Made by a program: the position numbers and the translations under genes. This document shows positions 1-8,508 of a stretch of 64,000 nt of DNA, in pieces. The notes beneath the pieces are model-generated. The model worked only from the letters and a program-made list of their open reading frames with translations. It did no database searches and had not been told where the DNA came from. The first letter of the stretch is position 1, and each line of letters begins with the position of its first letter. Source of the stretch: Parerythrobacter lutipelagi (lineage in GTDB: Bacteria; Pseudomonadota; Alphaproteobacteria; Sphingomonadales; Sphingomonadaceae); the NCBI RefSeq assembly GCF_005434975.1, contig NZ_SKCJ01000001.1:1250001-1314000 (forward strand). Direction: 5' to 3'.

Positions 1-672
1 GGACTCGTTCTCTTTACCCTGGTCAATCCGGAAACCCGGGCACGGCTGGAGGAACATTGCCGTCAGCTGGGCCTGCCCGCCGTACCTGCGCTTGATGCGG
101 TCACTGAAGCCCTCGAATCGCAGCTCGGGCAGGAGGCTCACGGGCGCCCGGGCCGCCAGCACTTGATGGACGATGCCTATTTCCGCCGGGTCGACGCAAT
201 CCATTATACAATCGCACATGATGACGGGATCGGATGGGATAATTGGGAGGAGGCGGATATTGTCCTGGCCGGTGTTTCACGTTGTTCGAAAACACCCACC
301 AGCATCTATCTCGCCAATCGCGGATACAAGACGGCCAATATTCCGCTGGTGATCGAAAGCCCTCCGCCGCAAAGCCTGTTCCAGCTCAAGAAGCCGCTCG
401 TGGTTGGGCTCACGACTGCGCCGGAACGACTAGTCCAGATCCGCCGGAACCGGTTACTCAGCCTCAACGAAGGCACGGAAACATCCTATGTCGACAATGA
501 GAAAGTGCGCGACGAGATCCAGTTTGCCCGGCGCATGTTCGCCGACAATGGCTGGCCGGTGATAGATGTGACCCGCCGCTCGATCGAAGAGACCGCAGCG
601 GCGGTTATCCGGCTGCTGGGCGAACGCGACCGGCGTGGTGAAGATCTGTTCGAAGGCAGCAAGCCGATATGA
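1..672 (+). CDS. ppsR: Pyruvate, phosphate dikinase regulatory protein (PpsR/DUF299), 5'-truncated
   Basis: The frame is open from base 1 with no start codon, so the gene begins outside the window; 223 codons remain. The family is a bifunctional serine/threonine kinase and pyrophosphorylase that switches pyruvate-phosphate dikinase or PEP synthase off with ADP and on with phosphate, in the cytoplasm. A P-loop-like GVSRCSKTPTS motif is encoded near 274-306, followed by the family-typical stretch KTANIPLVIES. The C-terminal part (VIDVTRRSIEETAAAV) is intact. Its stop overlaps the maf start (ATGA), so the two are probably co-translated. The family assignment is firm; which of the two enzymes is the partner cannot be told here. 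Confidence 0.93.
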   Translation, partial: GLVLFTLVNPETRARLEEHCRQLGLPAVPALDAVTEALESQLGQEAHGRPGRQHLMDDAYFRRVDAIHYTIAHDDGIGWDNWEEADIVLAGVSRCSKTPTSIYLANRGYKTANIPLVIESPPPQSLFQLKKPLVVGLTTAPERLVQIRRNRLLSLNEGTETSYVDNEKVRDEIQFARRMFADNGWPVIDVTRRSIEETAAAVIRLLGERDRRGEDLFEGSKPI

Positions 673-1280
673 GCACTCCCGATCTCAGCGGTAGAGGTTT
701 TGTGCTCGCGTCGAAGAGCGCGTCACGCCGGGCAATGCTCGATGCGGCGGGGCTGGCGTATGAGTCGCTCCCGGCAGAAATCGACGAACGCGGTCTCGAG
801 AACGAAATGGTTTCGGCACCCGCCGACGAAGTGGCACAGGCACTGGCGGTGGCGAAGGCCGCCGCCGTTTCGCACATACGTCCGGGCGATGTGGTACTCG
901 GAAGCGACTCGCTCGTGGTGGTCAATGGCCAACGGTTCGACAAGCCATCCTCCCGGGAGAATGCTGCTGAACATCTGCGCTTCTTCTCCGGCAAGGTCAT
1001 GGAGCTTCACAGCGCGGCGAGCCTCGTGCGAGATGAAAAGGTTCTTTGGGTTGGACACGATGTTGCCCGCCTCGTTGTGCGCGAGTTGAGCGAGACTTTC
1101 ATTGCTGACTATCTCGACGCCGAATGGCCCGAAGTCGGCTATTGTGTCGGCGTCTTCCGGATAGAGGCGCTTGGTGTCCAGCTGTTCGAAGCGATACGCG
1201 GGAACCAGTTTACCGTCCTCGGAATGCCTTTGCTGCAGGTTCTCGCAGCGCTGCGCGAACATGGGGTCCTGCCGCGATGA
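669..1280 (+). CDS. maf: Maf family nucleoside triphosphate pyrophosphatase
   Basis: A 203-residue protein with the Maf signature near its start (LASKSASRRAML) and the conserved acidic segment VLGSDSLVV. Maf proteins hydrolyse non-canonical or modified nucleoside triphosphates to monophosphate and pyrophosphate, which keeps them out of nucleic acids, and have been linked to arrest of division. The ATG overlaps the ppsR stop and its own TGA overlaps the aroE start, so it is the second gene of a coupled ppsR-maf-aroE-coaE run. The exact substrate subfamily (dTTP/UTP or m7GTP type) is not resolved from sequence alone. Confidence 0.93.
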   Translation: MSTPDLSGRGFVLASKSASRRAMLDAAGLAYESLPAEIDERGLENEMVSAPADEVAQALAVAKAAAVSHIRPGDVVLGSDSLVVVNGQRFDKPSSRENAAEHLRFFSGKVMELHSAASLVRDEKVLWVGHDVARLVVRELSETFIADYLDAEWPEVGYCVGVFRIEALGVQLFEAIRGNQFTVLGMPLLQVLAALREHGVLPR

Positions 1281-2155
1281 GCCCGGAAGAGCGGCTTGAA
1301 GCCCCCCCCTTCGCCGATGTGATCGGCGATCCCATTGCACAATCGAAATCGCCTCTGATCCATAATTTCTGGCTGGAAAAAACCGGGACCGATGCGAGCT
1401 ACCAGCGCGAACTGGTCGGGCCTGGGCGTTTGCAGGATTATCTCGAGGGACGGCGCAAGCACCCGGCCTGGCGCGGATGCAATGTCACCATGCCGCACAA
1501 GCAGGCTATTGTGCCTATGCTCGACCGGATTGATCCGCTGGCCGAACGGATCGGGGCGGTCAACACTGTCGTGCGAGAGGCAGACGGCACGCTCGCTGGG
1601 CACAATACCGATTGTTCCGGTTTTCTCGAGCCACTGCGAGAGCATCTTGGGCAGACCCATTTGTTCCGTATGGCGCGGATCCTTGGCACGGGCGGGGCAG
1701 CGCGGGCAATTGTATCGGGACTGGCCGCCGAGGGCTTCACCCTGGTCTTGGCGGGACGCGATCCGGGCAAGGCGAAGCAAATGCTCGACGAGCTGGCCCC
1801 GGGGGACGAGCACCACGCAGTCGATCTCGCGTATTTTGCCGAAGCGACCGATTTCGCTTTCGATGATCGCCAAGGCATGTTTGATCTTGTGGTCAATGCC
1901 AGCCCGCTCGGCATGAAGGGGCAACCCGCGCTGGATTTCGATTGGAGCCATGCCCCGCCAGGAGCGATTGCCTATGACATTGTCACCGACCCGGTTAACA
2001 CTGGTTTTCTCGGTTCAGCAGCAGCATCGGGCCATGGCACTATCGACGGCCTGTCGATGCTGATCGGGCAGGCGGCGAAGGCTTTCGAATTGTTTTTCGG
2101 GGTCAAACCGCCACGAGAGCATGATGCCGAATTGCGTGAAAGGCTGAACGGATGA
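1277..2155 (+). CDS. aroE: Shikimate 5-dehydrogenase
   Basis: A 292-residue NADP-dependent enzyme that reduces 3-dehydroshikimate to shikimate in aromatic amino acid synthesis. The N-terminal substrate site is visible (IAQSKSPLIHNFW, with the two substrate-binding serines replaced in part), followed by the catalytic-lysine motif NVTMPHKQ, the NTDCSGF motif and the dinucleotide-binding glycines LGTGGAARA. The C-terminal GLSMLIGQAAKAFELFFG is typical. An open frame extends upstream to 1124, but it lies inside maf; ATG 1277 gives the usual family length and an ATGA overlap with maf. The stop overlaps the coaE start in the same way. Confidence 0.95.
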   Translation: MSPEERLEAPPFADVIGDPIAQSKSPLIHNFWLEKTGTDASYQRELVGPGRLQDYLEGRRKHPAWRGCNVTMPHKQAIVPMLDRIDPLAERIGAVNTVVREADGTLAGHNTDCSGFLEPLREHLGQTHLFRMARILGTGGAARAIVSGLAAEGFTLVLAGRDPGKAKQMLDELAPGDEHHAVDLAYFAEATDFAFDDRQGMFDLVVNASPLGMKGQPALDFDWSHAPPGAIAYDIVTDPVNTGFLGSAAASGHGTIDGLSMLIGQAAKAFELFFGVKPPREHDAELRERLNG

Positions 2156-2766
2156 GCCGCCCGGTCATCATTGGTCTCACCGGCTCCATCGGGATGGGTA
2201 AATCCACCGTTGCCGAGATGTTTGAACGCGCCGGGACTCCGGTATTCGATGCCGATGCCGTAGTCCGCGCGATGCAGGGGCCGCAGGGCGAATTGTTGCC
2301 CGCGATCGAAGCTGCGTTTCCCGGTACGACCGGGCCAGGCGGGCTCGATCGCGATTTGGTCGGGCGACTGGTCTTCGCGGACAAGGATGCGCTGGCCCGG
2401 CTCGAAACGATCGTTCATCCTGCTGTTGCGCGGAAGCGCGAAGCATTCCTGATCGAACATGCGGGGGCGCCGATTGTGGTGTTCGACATCCCTTTGTTAT
2501 TCGAGAAGGGCGGTCACAAGCAGGTCGACCGTGTGGTAGTCGTGTCTGCTCCGGCGGATATCCAGCGAGATCGCGTACTTGCACGACCAGGGATGACGGA
2601 GGAGAAATTCGCCCACATCCTCTCGTTGCAGGTGCCCGACAGCGAGAAACGCGCCAAGGCTGATCATGTGCTCGATACAGGAACCACGCTGGCGGAAACC
2701 GAAGCACAGGTGCGCGCACTCATCGCTCTGCTTTCGGCAGAAACCGACCAGAAAAATTCGCGTTAA
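2152..2766 (+). CDS. coaE: Dephospho-CoA kinase
   Basis: A 204-residue kinase for the last step of coenzyme A synthesis, phosphorylating the 3'-hydroxyl of dephospho-CoA with ATP. The Walker A motif GLTGSIGMGKST is at residues about 6-17; the aspartate of FDADAVV and the motif FDIPLLFEKG are in the expected places. The start overlaps the aroE stop (ATGA). The AroE-CoaE-DnaQ order is common in alphaproteobacteria. The length is normal and no key residue is missing. Confidence 0.95.
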   Translation: MSRPVIIGLTGSIGMGKSTVAEMFERAGTPVFDADAVVRAMQGPQGELLPAIEAAFPGTTGPGGLDRDLVGRLVFADKDALARLETIVHPAVARKREAFLIEHAGAPIVVFDIPLLFEKGGHKQVDRVVVVSAPADIQRDRVLARPGMTEEKFAHILSLQVPDSEKRAKADHVLDTGTTLAETEAQVRALIALLSAETDQKNSR

Positions 2767-2808
2767 GCCCTCTTGCTTGGCAGCCTCGACAGGCCGATAG
2801 TACCTCCG

Positions 2809-3498
2809 ATGCGTGAAATTGTTTTCGATACGGAAACCACCGGTCTCGACCCCAGGTCGGGGGATCGCATGGTCGAGATTGGTTGCGTCGAAATGGTCAA
2901 TCGCGTCGCAACCGGTGCGACGTTCCACGCCTATTTCAATCCGCAACGCGATATGCCCGCAGGCGCCGAAGCCGTGCACGGCCTGTCCAGCACGTTCCTG
3001 GCGGACAAGCCCCTGTTTGCTGAAACGGCAGGCGAATTACTCGAATTTCTCGGTGATGCGCCGCTGGTGGCGCACAACGCGAGCTTCGACTTCGGCTTCC
3101 TAAACACCGAGCTGGAGATTTGCCAATGTGAGCCGGTCGGCCTCGACCGCATGGTGGATACGGTTGCGATTGCCCGCAAACGCCATCCCGGCGCCAAACT
3201 GTCGCTCGACGCGTTGTGCAACCGCTACGGTGTGGACCGTAGCCACCGGGTCAAGCATGGCGCTTTGCTCGATGCCGAATTGTTGGCCCAAGTCTATGTC
3301 GAGCTTACCGGCGGAAGACAGATAGGACTTGAACTCGCGGCAGAAGCAAACCCGGTCGGTCAGATCGCAGACACTCCGGAACGCGGTATTGGCGACAAGC
3401 CGTTGAGAGAGGCGCGCCCGCACACTGCGAGCGAGGTAGAGATTGCGCGCCATGCGGCATTCGTGGCCACGATCGAATCGCCCCTTTGGGGTCAATAA
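2809..3498 (+). CDS. dnaQ: DNA polymerase III epsilon subunit (3'-5' proofreading exonuclease)
   Basis: A 229-residue DEDDh exonuclease that proofreads for the replicative polymerase. ExoI (FDTETTGLD), ExoII (HNASFDFGFLN) and the ExoIII region (HRVKHGALLDAELLAQVY) carry the four acidic ligands and the catalytic histidine. The frame is open up to a TTG at 2773, but ATG 2809 places MREIVFDTETTG at the N-terminus as in homologues. The tail after about residue 175 is low in complexity and would contain the polymerase-binding segment. It lies 42 bases after coaE and 43 bases before raiA. Confidence 0.94.
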   Translation: MREIVFDTETTGLDPRSGDRMVEIGCVEMVNRVATGATFHAYFNPQRDMPAGAEAVHGLSSTFLADKPLFAETAGELLEFLGDAPLVAHNASFDFGFLNTELEICQCEPVGLDRMVDTVAIARKRHPGAKLSLDALCNRYGVDRSHRVKHGALLDAELLAQVYVELTGGRQIGLELAAEANPVGQIADTPERGIGDKPLREARPHTASEVEIARHAAFVATIESPLWGQ

Positions 3499-3541
3499 GG
3501 CTGAGATCGCGCGGTCTCACCAACAAGGAGTAGGAGAGACG

Positions 3542-4114
3542 ATGGATATTCGTATTTCGGGCCACCAGATGGAAACGGGCGCAGCCTTGCAGGATCACGC
3601 AACCGAACGGCTCAACGGCATCGTCGAGAAATACTTCAATCGCGCAATCTCTTCGCATGTGACATTTGGCAAAGCGGCAGGGGCCGCATTCAGTTGCGAT
3701 ATCGTGACCCATGTGATGCAGGGCACGATCGTGAAAGGACACGCGGAAGCACACGATGCGCATCAGGCGCTCGATCAGGCGGCCGCAAAGATCGACAAGC
3801 AATTGCGCCGCTACAAGCGGCGGCTCCATGACCGGCACGAACAGGCGGATCATGCAGCGCGCGAAGAAGCAGCAGCCTACACCATCTTCGCCAGTCAAGA
3901 GCCGGAGCCCGAAACCGATGATATGACGGGCGATGCACCGCCAGTCATTGCCGAGACCAAAGTCGACATTCCAGAGGCTAGCGTTGCTGACGCTGTGATG
4001 ATGCTCGACCTGCGGGACACCAACGCTTTGTTCTTCAAAAACGCTGGCACCGGACGGCACAATATGGTTTATCGCCGCCGCGATGGTTCAATCGGATGGG
4101 TTGAGCCGCATTGA
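3542..4114 (+). CDS. raiA: Ribosome hibernation promoting factor, long form
   Basis: A 190-residue protein with an N-terminal S30AE domain (about 1-100; DIRISGHQMETG and the basic helix KQLRRYKRRLHDRH) and a C-terminal domain (about 130-190) ending in FKNAGTGRHNMVYRRRDG, which in long HPFs dimerises to hold 100S ribosomes together. A strong ribosome-binding site (aaggagtaggag, 3527-3538) fixes the ATG at 3542; a longer reading from 3443 would lie inside dnaQ. In many proteobacteria this gene sits between rpoN and ptsN. Here ptsN follows, but rpoN is replaced by dnaQ. A short hairpin (4114-4134) follows the stop. Confidence 0.93.
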   Translation: MDIRISGHQMETGAALQDHATERLNGIVEKYFNRAISSHVTFGKAAGAAFSCDIVTHVMQGTIVKGHAEAHDAHQALDQAAAKIDKQLRRYKRRLHDRHEQADHAAREEAAAYTIFASQEPEPETDDMTGDAPPVIAETKVDIPEASVADAVMMLDLRDTNALFFKNAGTGRHNMVYRRRDGSIGWVEPH

Positions 4115-4134
4115 CCTGAAAATCCCCTTCAGGT
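4114..4134 (+). repeat. Hairpin immediately after raiA
   Basis: A perfect 7-bp inverted repeat, ACCTGAA and TTCAGGT, with a 7-base loop, starting at the last base of the raiA stop codon. A TTTT stretch follows after a six-base gap, so it is at best a weak terminator or attenuator between raiA and ptsN. The structure is seen directly; its role is inferred. Confidence 0.45.
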
Positions 4135-4269
4135 GACCAGTTTTCAGCCTTGCCCGAGATAGAGCGCGGGCATCGGAACAGTCGCACCTTCGGTACGGCA
4201 CTGCTTTCCAGCTAGCCGCGGTGGCGGTGCCGCTTTCGTTCGAATACAACCGGATACCCTTTTCGACTT

Positions 4270-4731
4270 ATGGACGCGCATTTTAAACTTCTGCCCGATG
4301 CAGTCATCACTGCAGCACCGGAGAGCAAACCGGCCATCCTTGAAACGGTGGCACAGCACTTCGCTGCGATCTACGGCGTAGACGGCTTTGTCGTGCTTGA
4401 ATCTCTGCAGGAGCGCGAAGCCTTGGGAAGCACGGGCTTTGGCCGCGGGGTAGCAATCCCCCATGCGCGAACGCGCGACTTCCAGCGCCCCGTTGCGGTC
4501 CTGTTGCGGCTGGAACACCCGGTCGATTTCGCTGCTGCCGACGGCATGCCGGTCGATCTTGTGTTCGGCCTGCTTTCACCGGAGAATGCCGGAGCCAGTC
4601 ACTTGCATGCACTGGCCGCAATTTCACGGCTGGTGCGCGATGATGCCATGCGTCAGGCGCTGGCTGACGCGACTGGCCCGGAAGCGCTCTATGCCCTGCT
4701 CACCAATGTCTCCGACCGTGACGCCGCCTGA
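4270..4731 (+). CDS. ptsN: PTS IIA-like nitrogen regulatory protein (EIIA-Ntr)
   Basis: A 153-residue EIIA domain. The phospho-acceptor histidine is in GVAIPHAR (about residue 63), the hallmark of the PtsN/EIIA-fructose fold. In the nitrogen PTS it receives phosphate from EI-Ntr through NPr and acts as a signalling protein rather than in sugar uptake. It follows raiA after 155 bases with no gene. Its last 26 bases overlap the start of the downstream thioesterase gene. Confidence 0.93.
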   Translation: MDAHFKLLPDAVITAAPESKPAILETVAQHFAAIYGVDGFVVLESLQEREALGSTGFGRGVAIPHARTRDFQRPVAVLLRLEHPVDFAAADGMPVDLVFGLLSPENAGASHLHALAAISRLVRDDAMRQALADATGPEALYALLTNVSDRDAA

Positions 4732-5209
4732 CAGCTCTTCGCCCGATGCCCAGGGCAGCGATGCAGCTGGGGCAGAGCGTCATTTTCGCGCCCTCGAAGC
4801 GCTTTATGCCTCCGCACCGGTCAATGGACTGTTCGAATCCCATCTCGAAATTCCGCAGCGCGGGCGATCCCGGGTTGTTTTCCAGGTTACCGAACGGTCT
4901 TTTCATGCCGCCGGGGCGGCCCACGGGACAATCTATTTCAAGATGCTCGACGATGCGGCGTTCTATGCCGCCAATACGCTGGTTAGCGACCGCTTCCTGC
5001 TGACGACCTCGTTCAACCTGCATTTCACGAAGCCCGTTCGGGAGGGCGAAGTCATAGCCGAGGGGCGGTGGGTCAGCGGGCGGCGCCGCGTGTTTGTTGC
5101 AGAATCGCGACTGGTCGATAGCGAAGGTGATGAAATCGGACGCGGTACAGGGACCTTCATGCGCTCGCACATCGCCTTGTCCGGCTTGCCCGGCTACCGG
5201 GCTGAATAG
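4706..5209 (+). CDS. PaaI-type hotdog-fold thioesterase
   Basis: A 167-residue protein with a hotdog fold of the PaaI/thioesterase superfamily. HAAGAAHGTIYFKMLDDAAF carries the helix-lining HG-x(3)-D/N-like motif, followed by TTSFNLHFTKPVREGEVIAEG and a strand with GRGTGTFM. Such enzymes hydrolyse acyl-CoA or aryl-CoA thioesters; the substrate is unknown. ATG 4706 lies within the end of ptsN (26-base overlap) and leaves a short disordered N-terminus rich in Ser, Pro and Asp. The upstream open frame to 4463 is entirely inside ptsN and is rejected. Confidence 0.82.
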   Translation: MSPTVTPPDSSSPDAQGSDAAGAERHFRALEALYASAPVNGLFESHLEIPQRGRSRVVFQVTERSFHAAGAAHGTIYFKMLDDAAFYAANTLVSDRFLLTTSFNLHFTKPVREGEVIAEGRWVSGRRRVFVAESRLVDSEGDEIGRGTGTFMRSHIALSGLPGYRAE

Positions 5210-5218
5210 GCCGACACG

Positions 5219-5554
5219 GTGGAAGGACGCCTCCCGGCACATGTCGAAGTTAACGGATTGATCCGCTCGGTCCAGGCGGCTGGCGGCTTTGCAACTGTCT
5301 TGGCCAAGGGCGAGCGTGATGCCGGGACAATCTTGGTTGTGACCGTCGAAAAGGGCCAGAATGCAAAGCTCTACGAACGTATGCCGAGCCTGGAAGGCGA
5401 ACGGAAATTCTCGCTCACACGATCGCAGGACCCCGAAAATCCGGGGGATTTTAACGATTACCTAACCAAACGGCGTCACCAAGATCGCGATATCTGGATT
5501 GTGGAGCTGGATATCGCGGAAGCAGAACGTTTTGTCGCACTGCAGCATAAATAG
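5219..5554 (+). CDS. DUF1491 family protein
   Basis: A 111-residue protein that begins with a GTG (5219). The opening LPAHVEVNGLIRSVQAAGGF and the later RHQDRDIWIVELDIAEAERF match the DUF1491 family, which is confined mainly to alphaproteobacteria and has no known function. No signal peptide or membrane segment is present, so it is probably cytoplasmic. It is nine bases after the thioesterase gene and probably in the same transcript. The 206 bases after it, to the cell wall hydrolase, show no gene. Confidence 0.82.
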   Translation: MEGRLPAHVEVNGLIRSVQAAGGFATVLAKGERDAGTILVVTVEKGQNAKLYERMPSLEGERKFSLTRSQDPENPGDFNDYLTKRRHQDRDIWIVELDIAEAERFVALQHK

Positions 5555-5760
5555 GTTGACTTGATTTCAATTGAAACTATTTGGCTCCACGAACTTCCGA
5601 GTGCGCAGGCGGTTCGGGTGACAAATCGGTCGCTCGGCTAGCACGCAGACGGGGGACAGCCGGCAGGCTGAACAACCGGACCCAATTCCTACATCGCAAA
5701 TAACGCGAACCAGGTCCCAACCTGCGCCAGTGCTCGTCCACCGCTCAATGACGATGAAAT

Positions 5761-6402
5761 ATGAGTCGCAAGACACACCTCACCGGCTTTGTTGCACTTG
5801 CCGCGACAGTCACAGTCGGATTTGCCAGCGCTGAGATTTCCGGCGCGAACGCCCAGTCGGGCGACGAACAGGAAATCATCGTCGCACCTCTTACCGAAGA
5901 GGTCGTACCGGAATTCGTTTCCGAAGAAGTGGTTCAGCCGCTTCCTGAAGAATCAGAAACCCCCGTCGAAACCGTTCCCTCCGCCGCATCCTTGCGCGAG
6001 CTGGTTTCGACCATCGACACACCAGCATCGCTTTCGCGTGAAATGGAATGCCTCGCCGGGACGGTCTATTTTGAATCGCGCGGTGAACCGCTCGTTGGCC
6101 AGTTGGCTGTCGCGCAAGTTGTGATCAATCGCGCCGAGTCCGATGTCTTCCCGTCAAGCTATTGCGGCGTCGTCTACCAGCGCAAGCAGTTTTCCTTCGT
6201 TCGCGGAGGACGGATGCCGAACATTCGCCGTGGCTCGCAGGCCTGGCGCAATGCCAAGGCAGTGGCCCGGATCGCACACGAAGGTCTGTGGGATAGCGAA
6301 GCGCAAGACTCGCTGTATTTCCACGCGAAATATGTCAGCCCGCGCTGGAGCCGAAGCAAGCAGGCGCGCGCCACGATCAACACGCATATATTCTACCGCT
6401 GA
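5761..6402 (+). CDS. Secreted SleB-type cell wall hydrolase
   Basis: A 213-residue protein with a signal peptide (about 1-32, ending near SGANAQS), an acidic, proline-rich linker (about 35-80), and a C-terminal Hydrolase_2/SleB-like domain. The domain shows ECLAGTVYFESRGEP with the probable catalytic glutamate, then AVAQVVINRAESDVFPSSYC and YFHAKYVSPRWS. Members cleave peptidoglycan (lytic transglycosylase or amidase type in spores; remodelling in Gram-negatives). It acts in the periplasm. No obvious Shine-Dalgarno precedes the ATG. A strong terminator at 6427-6461 ends the unit. Confidence 0.88.
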   Translation: MSRKTHLTGFVALAATVTVGFASAEISGANAQSGDEQEIIVAPLTEEVVPEFVSEEVVQPLPEESETPVETVPSAASLRELVSTIDTPASLSREMECLAGTVYFESRGEPLVGQLAVAQVVINRAESDVFPSSYCGVVYQRKQFSFVRGGRMPNIRRGSQAWRNAKAVARIAHEGLWDSEAQDSLYFHAKYVSPRWSRSKQARATINTHIFYR

Positions 6403-6426
6403 GATAGCGTCTCGCGGTTCAGTTCG

Positions 6427-6461
6427 AGCCCCTTTCCGCTTCGGCGGGGAGGGGCTTTTTC
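6427..6461 (+). terminator. Rho-independent terminator of the cell wall hydrolase gene
   Basis: AGCCCCT (6427-6433) pairs with AGGGGCT (6450-6456), and a T-run follows. The polarity suits the plus-strand gene ending at 6402; on the minus strand no T-run follows, so xthA is not served by it. Confidence 0.85.
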
Positions 6462-6472
6462 ATACTTTGTCA

Positions 6473-7258
6473 TCAATTGCGGATTTCCGCCCAAACCGGT
6501 GCGTGATCGCTGGCCTTCTCCCGGCCGCGATGATCCTTGTCGACACCGGCAGCGAGCAGACGGTCAGCCAGCTCCGGCGAAAGCAGCAAATGATCGATCC
6601 GGAAGCCGTGGTCGCGTTGCCACGCCCCGGCCTGGTAGTCCCAATAAGTCCACACGCCGCCGCGCGGGTTGAGTGCATCGATCGCATCGGTCCAGCCATC
6701 GCTGAGAAACCGGAAGTAGGCATCGCGCGATTCTGGTTGCATCAATGCGTCGGATGCCATGGCCTTGGGCGACCAGACATCCTTGTCTTCGGGAATCACG
6801 TTGAAATCACCGAGCACGATTGCCGGAACTTCCTCCGCCCATATCTGCCGCATGCGCGCGTGCAACCTCTCCATCCACGCAAGCTTGTAATCGAATTTGG
6901 GGCCCGGATGGGGGTTGCCGTTGGGCAGGTAAAGGTTGCAAATTCGCACGCCGTTTACGTCCGCTTCAAGATAGCGGGCCTGTTCGCCTTCGCCGTCTTT
7001 CGGACCGTCAATGCACAGCCCGCGCTGAATTTCCTTCGGTTCAATCCCGTCGGCGAGAATCGCCACGCCATTGAAGCTCTTCTGACCGTGCCAAATCGCT
7101 TTGTAGCCGATGGCTTCGAATTCATCGGCCGGAAAACCCTCGTCCATCGTCTTGATTTCCTGCAAGCAGGCGACGGCGGGGCGAGTTTCCTCCAGCCATT
7201 CCTTGAGCCGCGGCAGGCGTGCCTTGATCCCGTTGATATTGAAGCTGGCAATTTTCAT
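6473..7258 (-). CDS. xthA: Exodeoxyribonuclease III
   Basis: A 261-residue metal-dependent AP endonuclease and 3'-5' exonuclease for base excision repair. The full set of family motifs is visible: SFNINGIKARL at the start, the metal-binding glutamate in LQEIKTMDEGFP, YLPNGNPHPGPKFDYKLAW, LGDFNVIPEDKDVW, and the terminal SDHAPVWAEI with the catalytic Asp-His. The length is normal. erpA lies 38 bases upstream on the same strand, and the two may share a transcript. Confidence 0.95.
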   Translation of the reverse strand: MKIASFNINGIKARLPRLKEWLEETRPAVACLQEIKTMDEGFPADEFEAIGYKAIWHGQKSFNGVAILADGIEPKEIQRGLCIDGPKDGEGEQARYLEADVNGVRICNLYLPNGNPHPGPKFDYKLAWMERLHARMRQIWAEEVPAIVLGDFNVIPEDKDVWSPKAMASDALMQPESRDAYFRFLSDGWTDAIDALNPRGGVWTYWDYQAGAWQRDHGFRIDHLLLSPELADRLLAAGVDKDHRGREKASDHAPVWAEIRN

Positions 7259-7296
7259 GGGCGAACTGATGCCCTAACTGCGCTTGCAGGTCTAAT

Positions 7297-7626
7297 CTAA
7301 ATGCCGAAGCTGGATCCGCACCCGCACCCTGCAGCGGCTTGCGGGTTTTCAACCTTGAACGCCGCTCCGCCGAGCGACTCGACGAAATCGACCACACTGC
7401 CGGAAACAAGATCCAGCGATATCGGGTCGACCACCAGCTTGACTCCGCCGGTTTCGCTGACCGCGTCGTCCGCGTCGGGCGCACCTGCCAAATCGAATTT
7501 GTACTGGAAACCCGAGCACCCGCCGCCTTCTACCGAGAGGCGCAGGATGGCGGGCTGGCCCTGTTTTTCGGCAATCCATGCGACGCGCTTTGCGGCTGCG
7601 TCAGTTAAGGAGAGTGTTTGTGCCAT
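7297..7626 (-). CDS. erpA: Iron-sulfur cluster insertion protein, ErpA/IscA type
   Basis: A 109-residue A-type carrier that passes Fe-S clusters to target enzymes. The three conserved cysteines are in GGGCSGFQYKF and in the C-terminal CGCGSSF. The frame runs upstream to 7698, but ATG 7626 (MAQTLSLTDAAAKRV) gives the normal length. This is one of two A-type carriers in the window; the other (40520-40876) belongs to the SUF operon. It follows the CBS gene by 31 bases. Confidence 0.92.
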   Translation of the reverse strand: MAQTLSLTDAAAKRVAWIAEKQGQPAILRLSVEGGGCSGFQYKFDLAGAPDADDAVSETGGVKLVVDPISLDLVSGSVVDFVESLGGAAFKVENPQAAAGCGCGSSFGI

Positions 7627-7657
7627 GAAGCGGATGTAGGAGCCTGCACCGTCCTTC

Positions 7658-8089
7658 TCAAGCGGTCTGGATATATTCGCGTAATGCTTCGGCCTCATGC
7701 TCCACTTCGTCGATCCGCGATTTGACCAGATCGCCGATCGAGATGAAGCCGCTCATATGGCCGTTGTCGACCACCGGAAGATGGCGGATCCGGCGGCGGG
7801 TCATCAGGCCCAGCGCTTCAAGCACAGTGGTTCGCGGATCGACACTGATGGCCGGCGCAGTCATGACTTCGCTCACCGGCCGATCGAGGCAGGCAGCGCC
7901 TTCATCCGCCATGCGGTAAACGACATCACGCTCTGAGAAAATGCCCGCTACGCCGCCATTTTCCATGACGGGAATGGCACCAATGCGTTTGTCGGCTAGA
8001 ATACCGATAACTTGCCGCACCGACATCGATACGTCGCAAGTTATAATCTCGCTGCTGGCACGCCCGGCAATGATCTGTGCGATTTCCAT
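7658..8089 (-). CDS. Tandem CBS domain protein
   Basis: A 143-residue protein made almost wholly of two CBS motifs: about 8-62 (VRQVIGILADKRIGAIPVME...GIFSERDVVYRM) and about 73-128 (VLEALGLMTRRRIRHLPVVD...GFISIGDLV). Such pairs bind adenosine nucleotides and act as energy sensors; stand-alone forms have no set partner. An open frame continues upstream to 8248, but ATG 8089 starts at the first structural element. It is divergent from the small membrane protein at 8200. Confidence 0.88.
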   Translation of the reverse strand: MEIAQIIAGRASSEIITCDVSMSVRQVIGILADKRIGAIPVMENGGVAGIFSERDVVYRMADEGAACLDRPVSEVMTAPAISVDPRTTVLEALGLMTRRRIRHLPVVDNGHMSGFISIGDLVKSRIDEVEHEAEALREYIQTA

Positions 8090-8199
8090 CGGTCGGCTCT
8101 CCTTCTCCGCTTGCAGTTGTGCCACGGATTGGCGATTCCTCCAAACGGGCCTGCATTGACCGGTTGCGCCAAGGTTCCAACACGCGCATGAGGCCGCCC

Positions 8200-8508
8200 A
8201 TGGCTGGCAATTCCCCCCTCGATGATCCGGAACAGGCTGCTTTCGCATGGGCGCGTTATCGCCGGATCATGCGCTTCATGCTGTTGCTTACGATCGGCGT
8301 GGTTCTGATTGCCCTCGCTCTGCTGTATGACGGAGAGAGCGAAGCGACGGTACATTACTACATCGCAATCGCGCTTGGCATCGGCTTCACCATGTTGATG
8401 GCTGCGGCGCTCATGGGGCTCGTTTTCCTGTCGAACGGCACCGGGCACGATTCAGCAGTCGATAACCGCTTGCCTGACAACAAAATCGGCGACAGCGACG
8501 ACGATTAG
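8200..8508 (+). CDS. Small two-helix membrane protein, unknown function
   Basis: About 102 residues from ATG 8200; a GAGG sequence just upstream favours it over ATG 8188. There are two hydrophobic segments, about 26-44 ([18 protein letters not shown]) and about 52-75 ([19 protein letters not shown]), then an acidic tail ending SDDD. The N-terminal [17 protein letters not shown] is probably cytosolic. I recognise no family. Its stop overlaps the convergent ferredoxin gene by four bases. Confidence 0.65.
   Translation: MAGNSPLDDPEQAAFAWARYRRIMRFMLLLTIGVVLIALALLYDGESEATVHYYIAIALGIGFTMLMAAALMGLVFLSNGTGHDSAVDNRLPDNKIGDSDDD

Noticed and set aside
6143-7300. 385-codon plus-strand frame across xthA
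   Set aside because: It runs across the end of the cell wall hydrolase gene, a terminator and the whole of xthA on the opposite strand.
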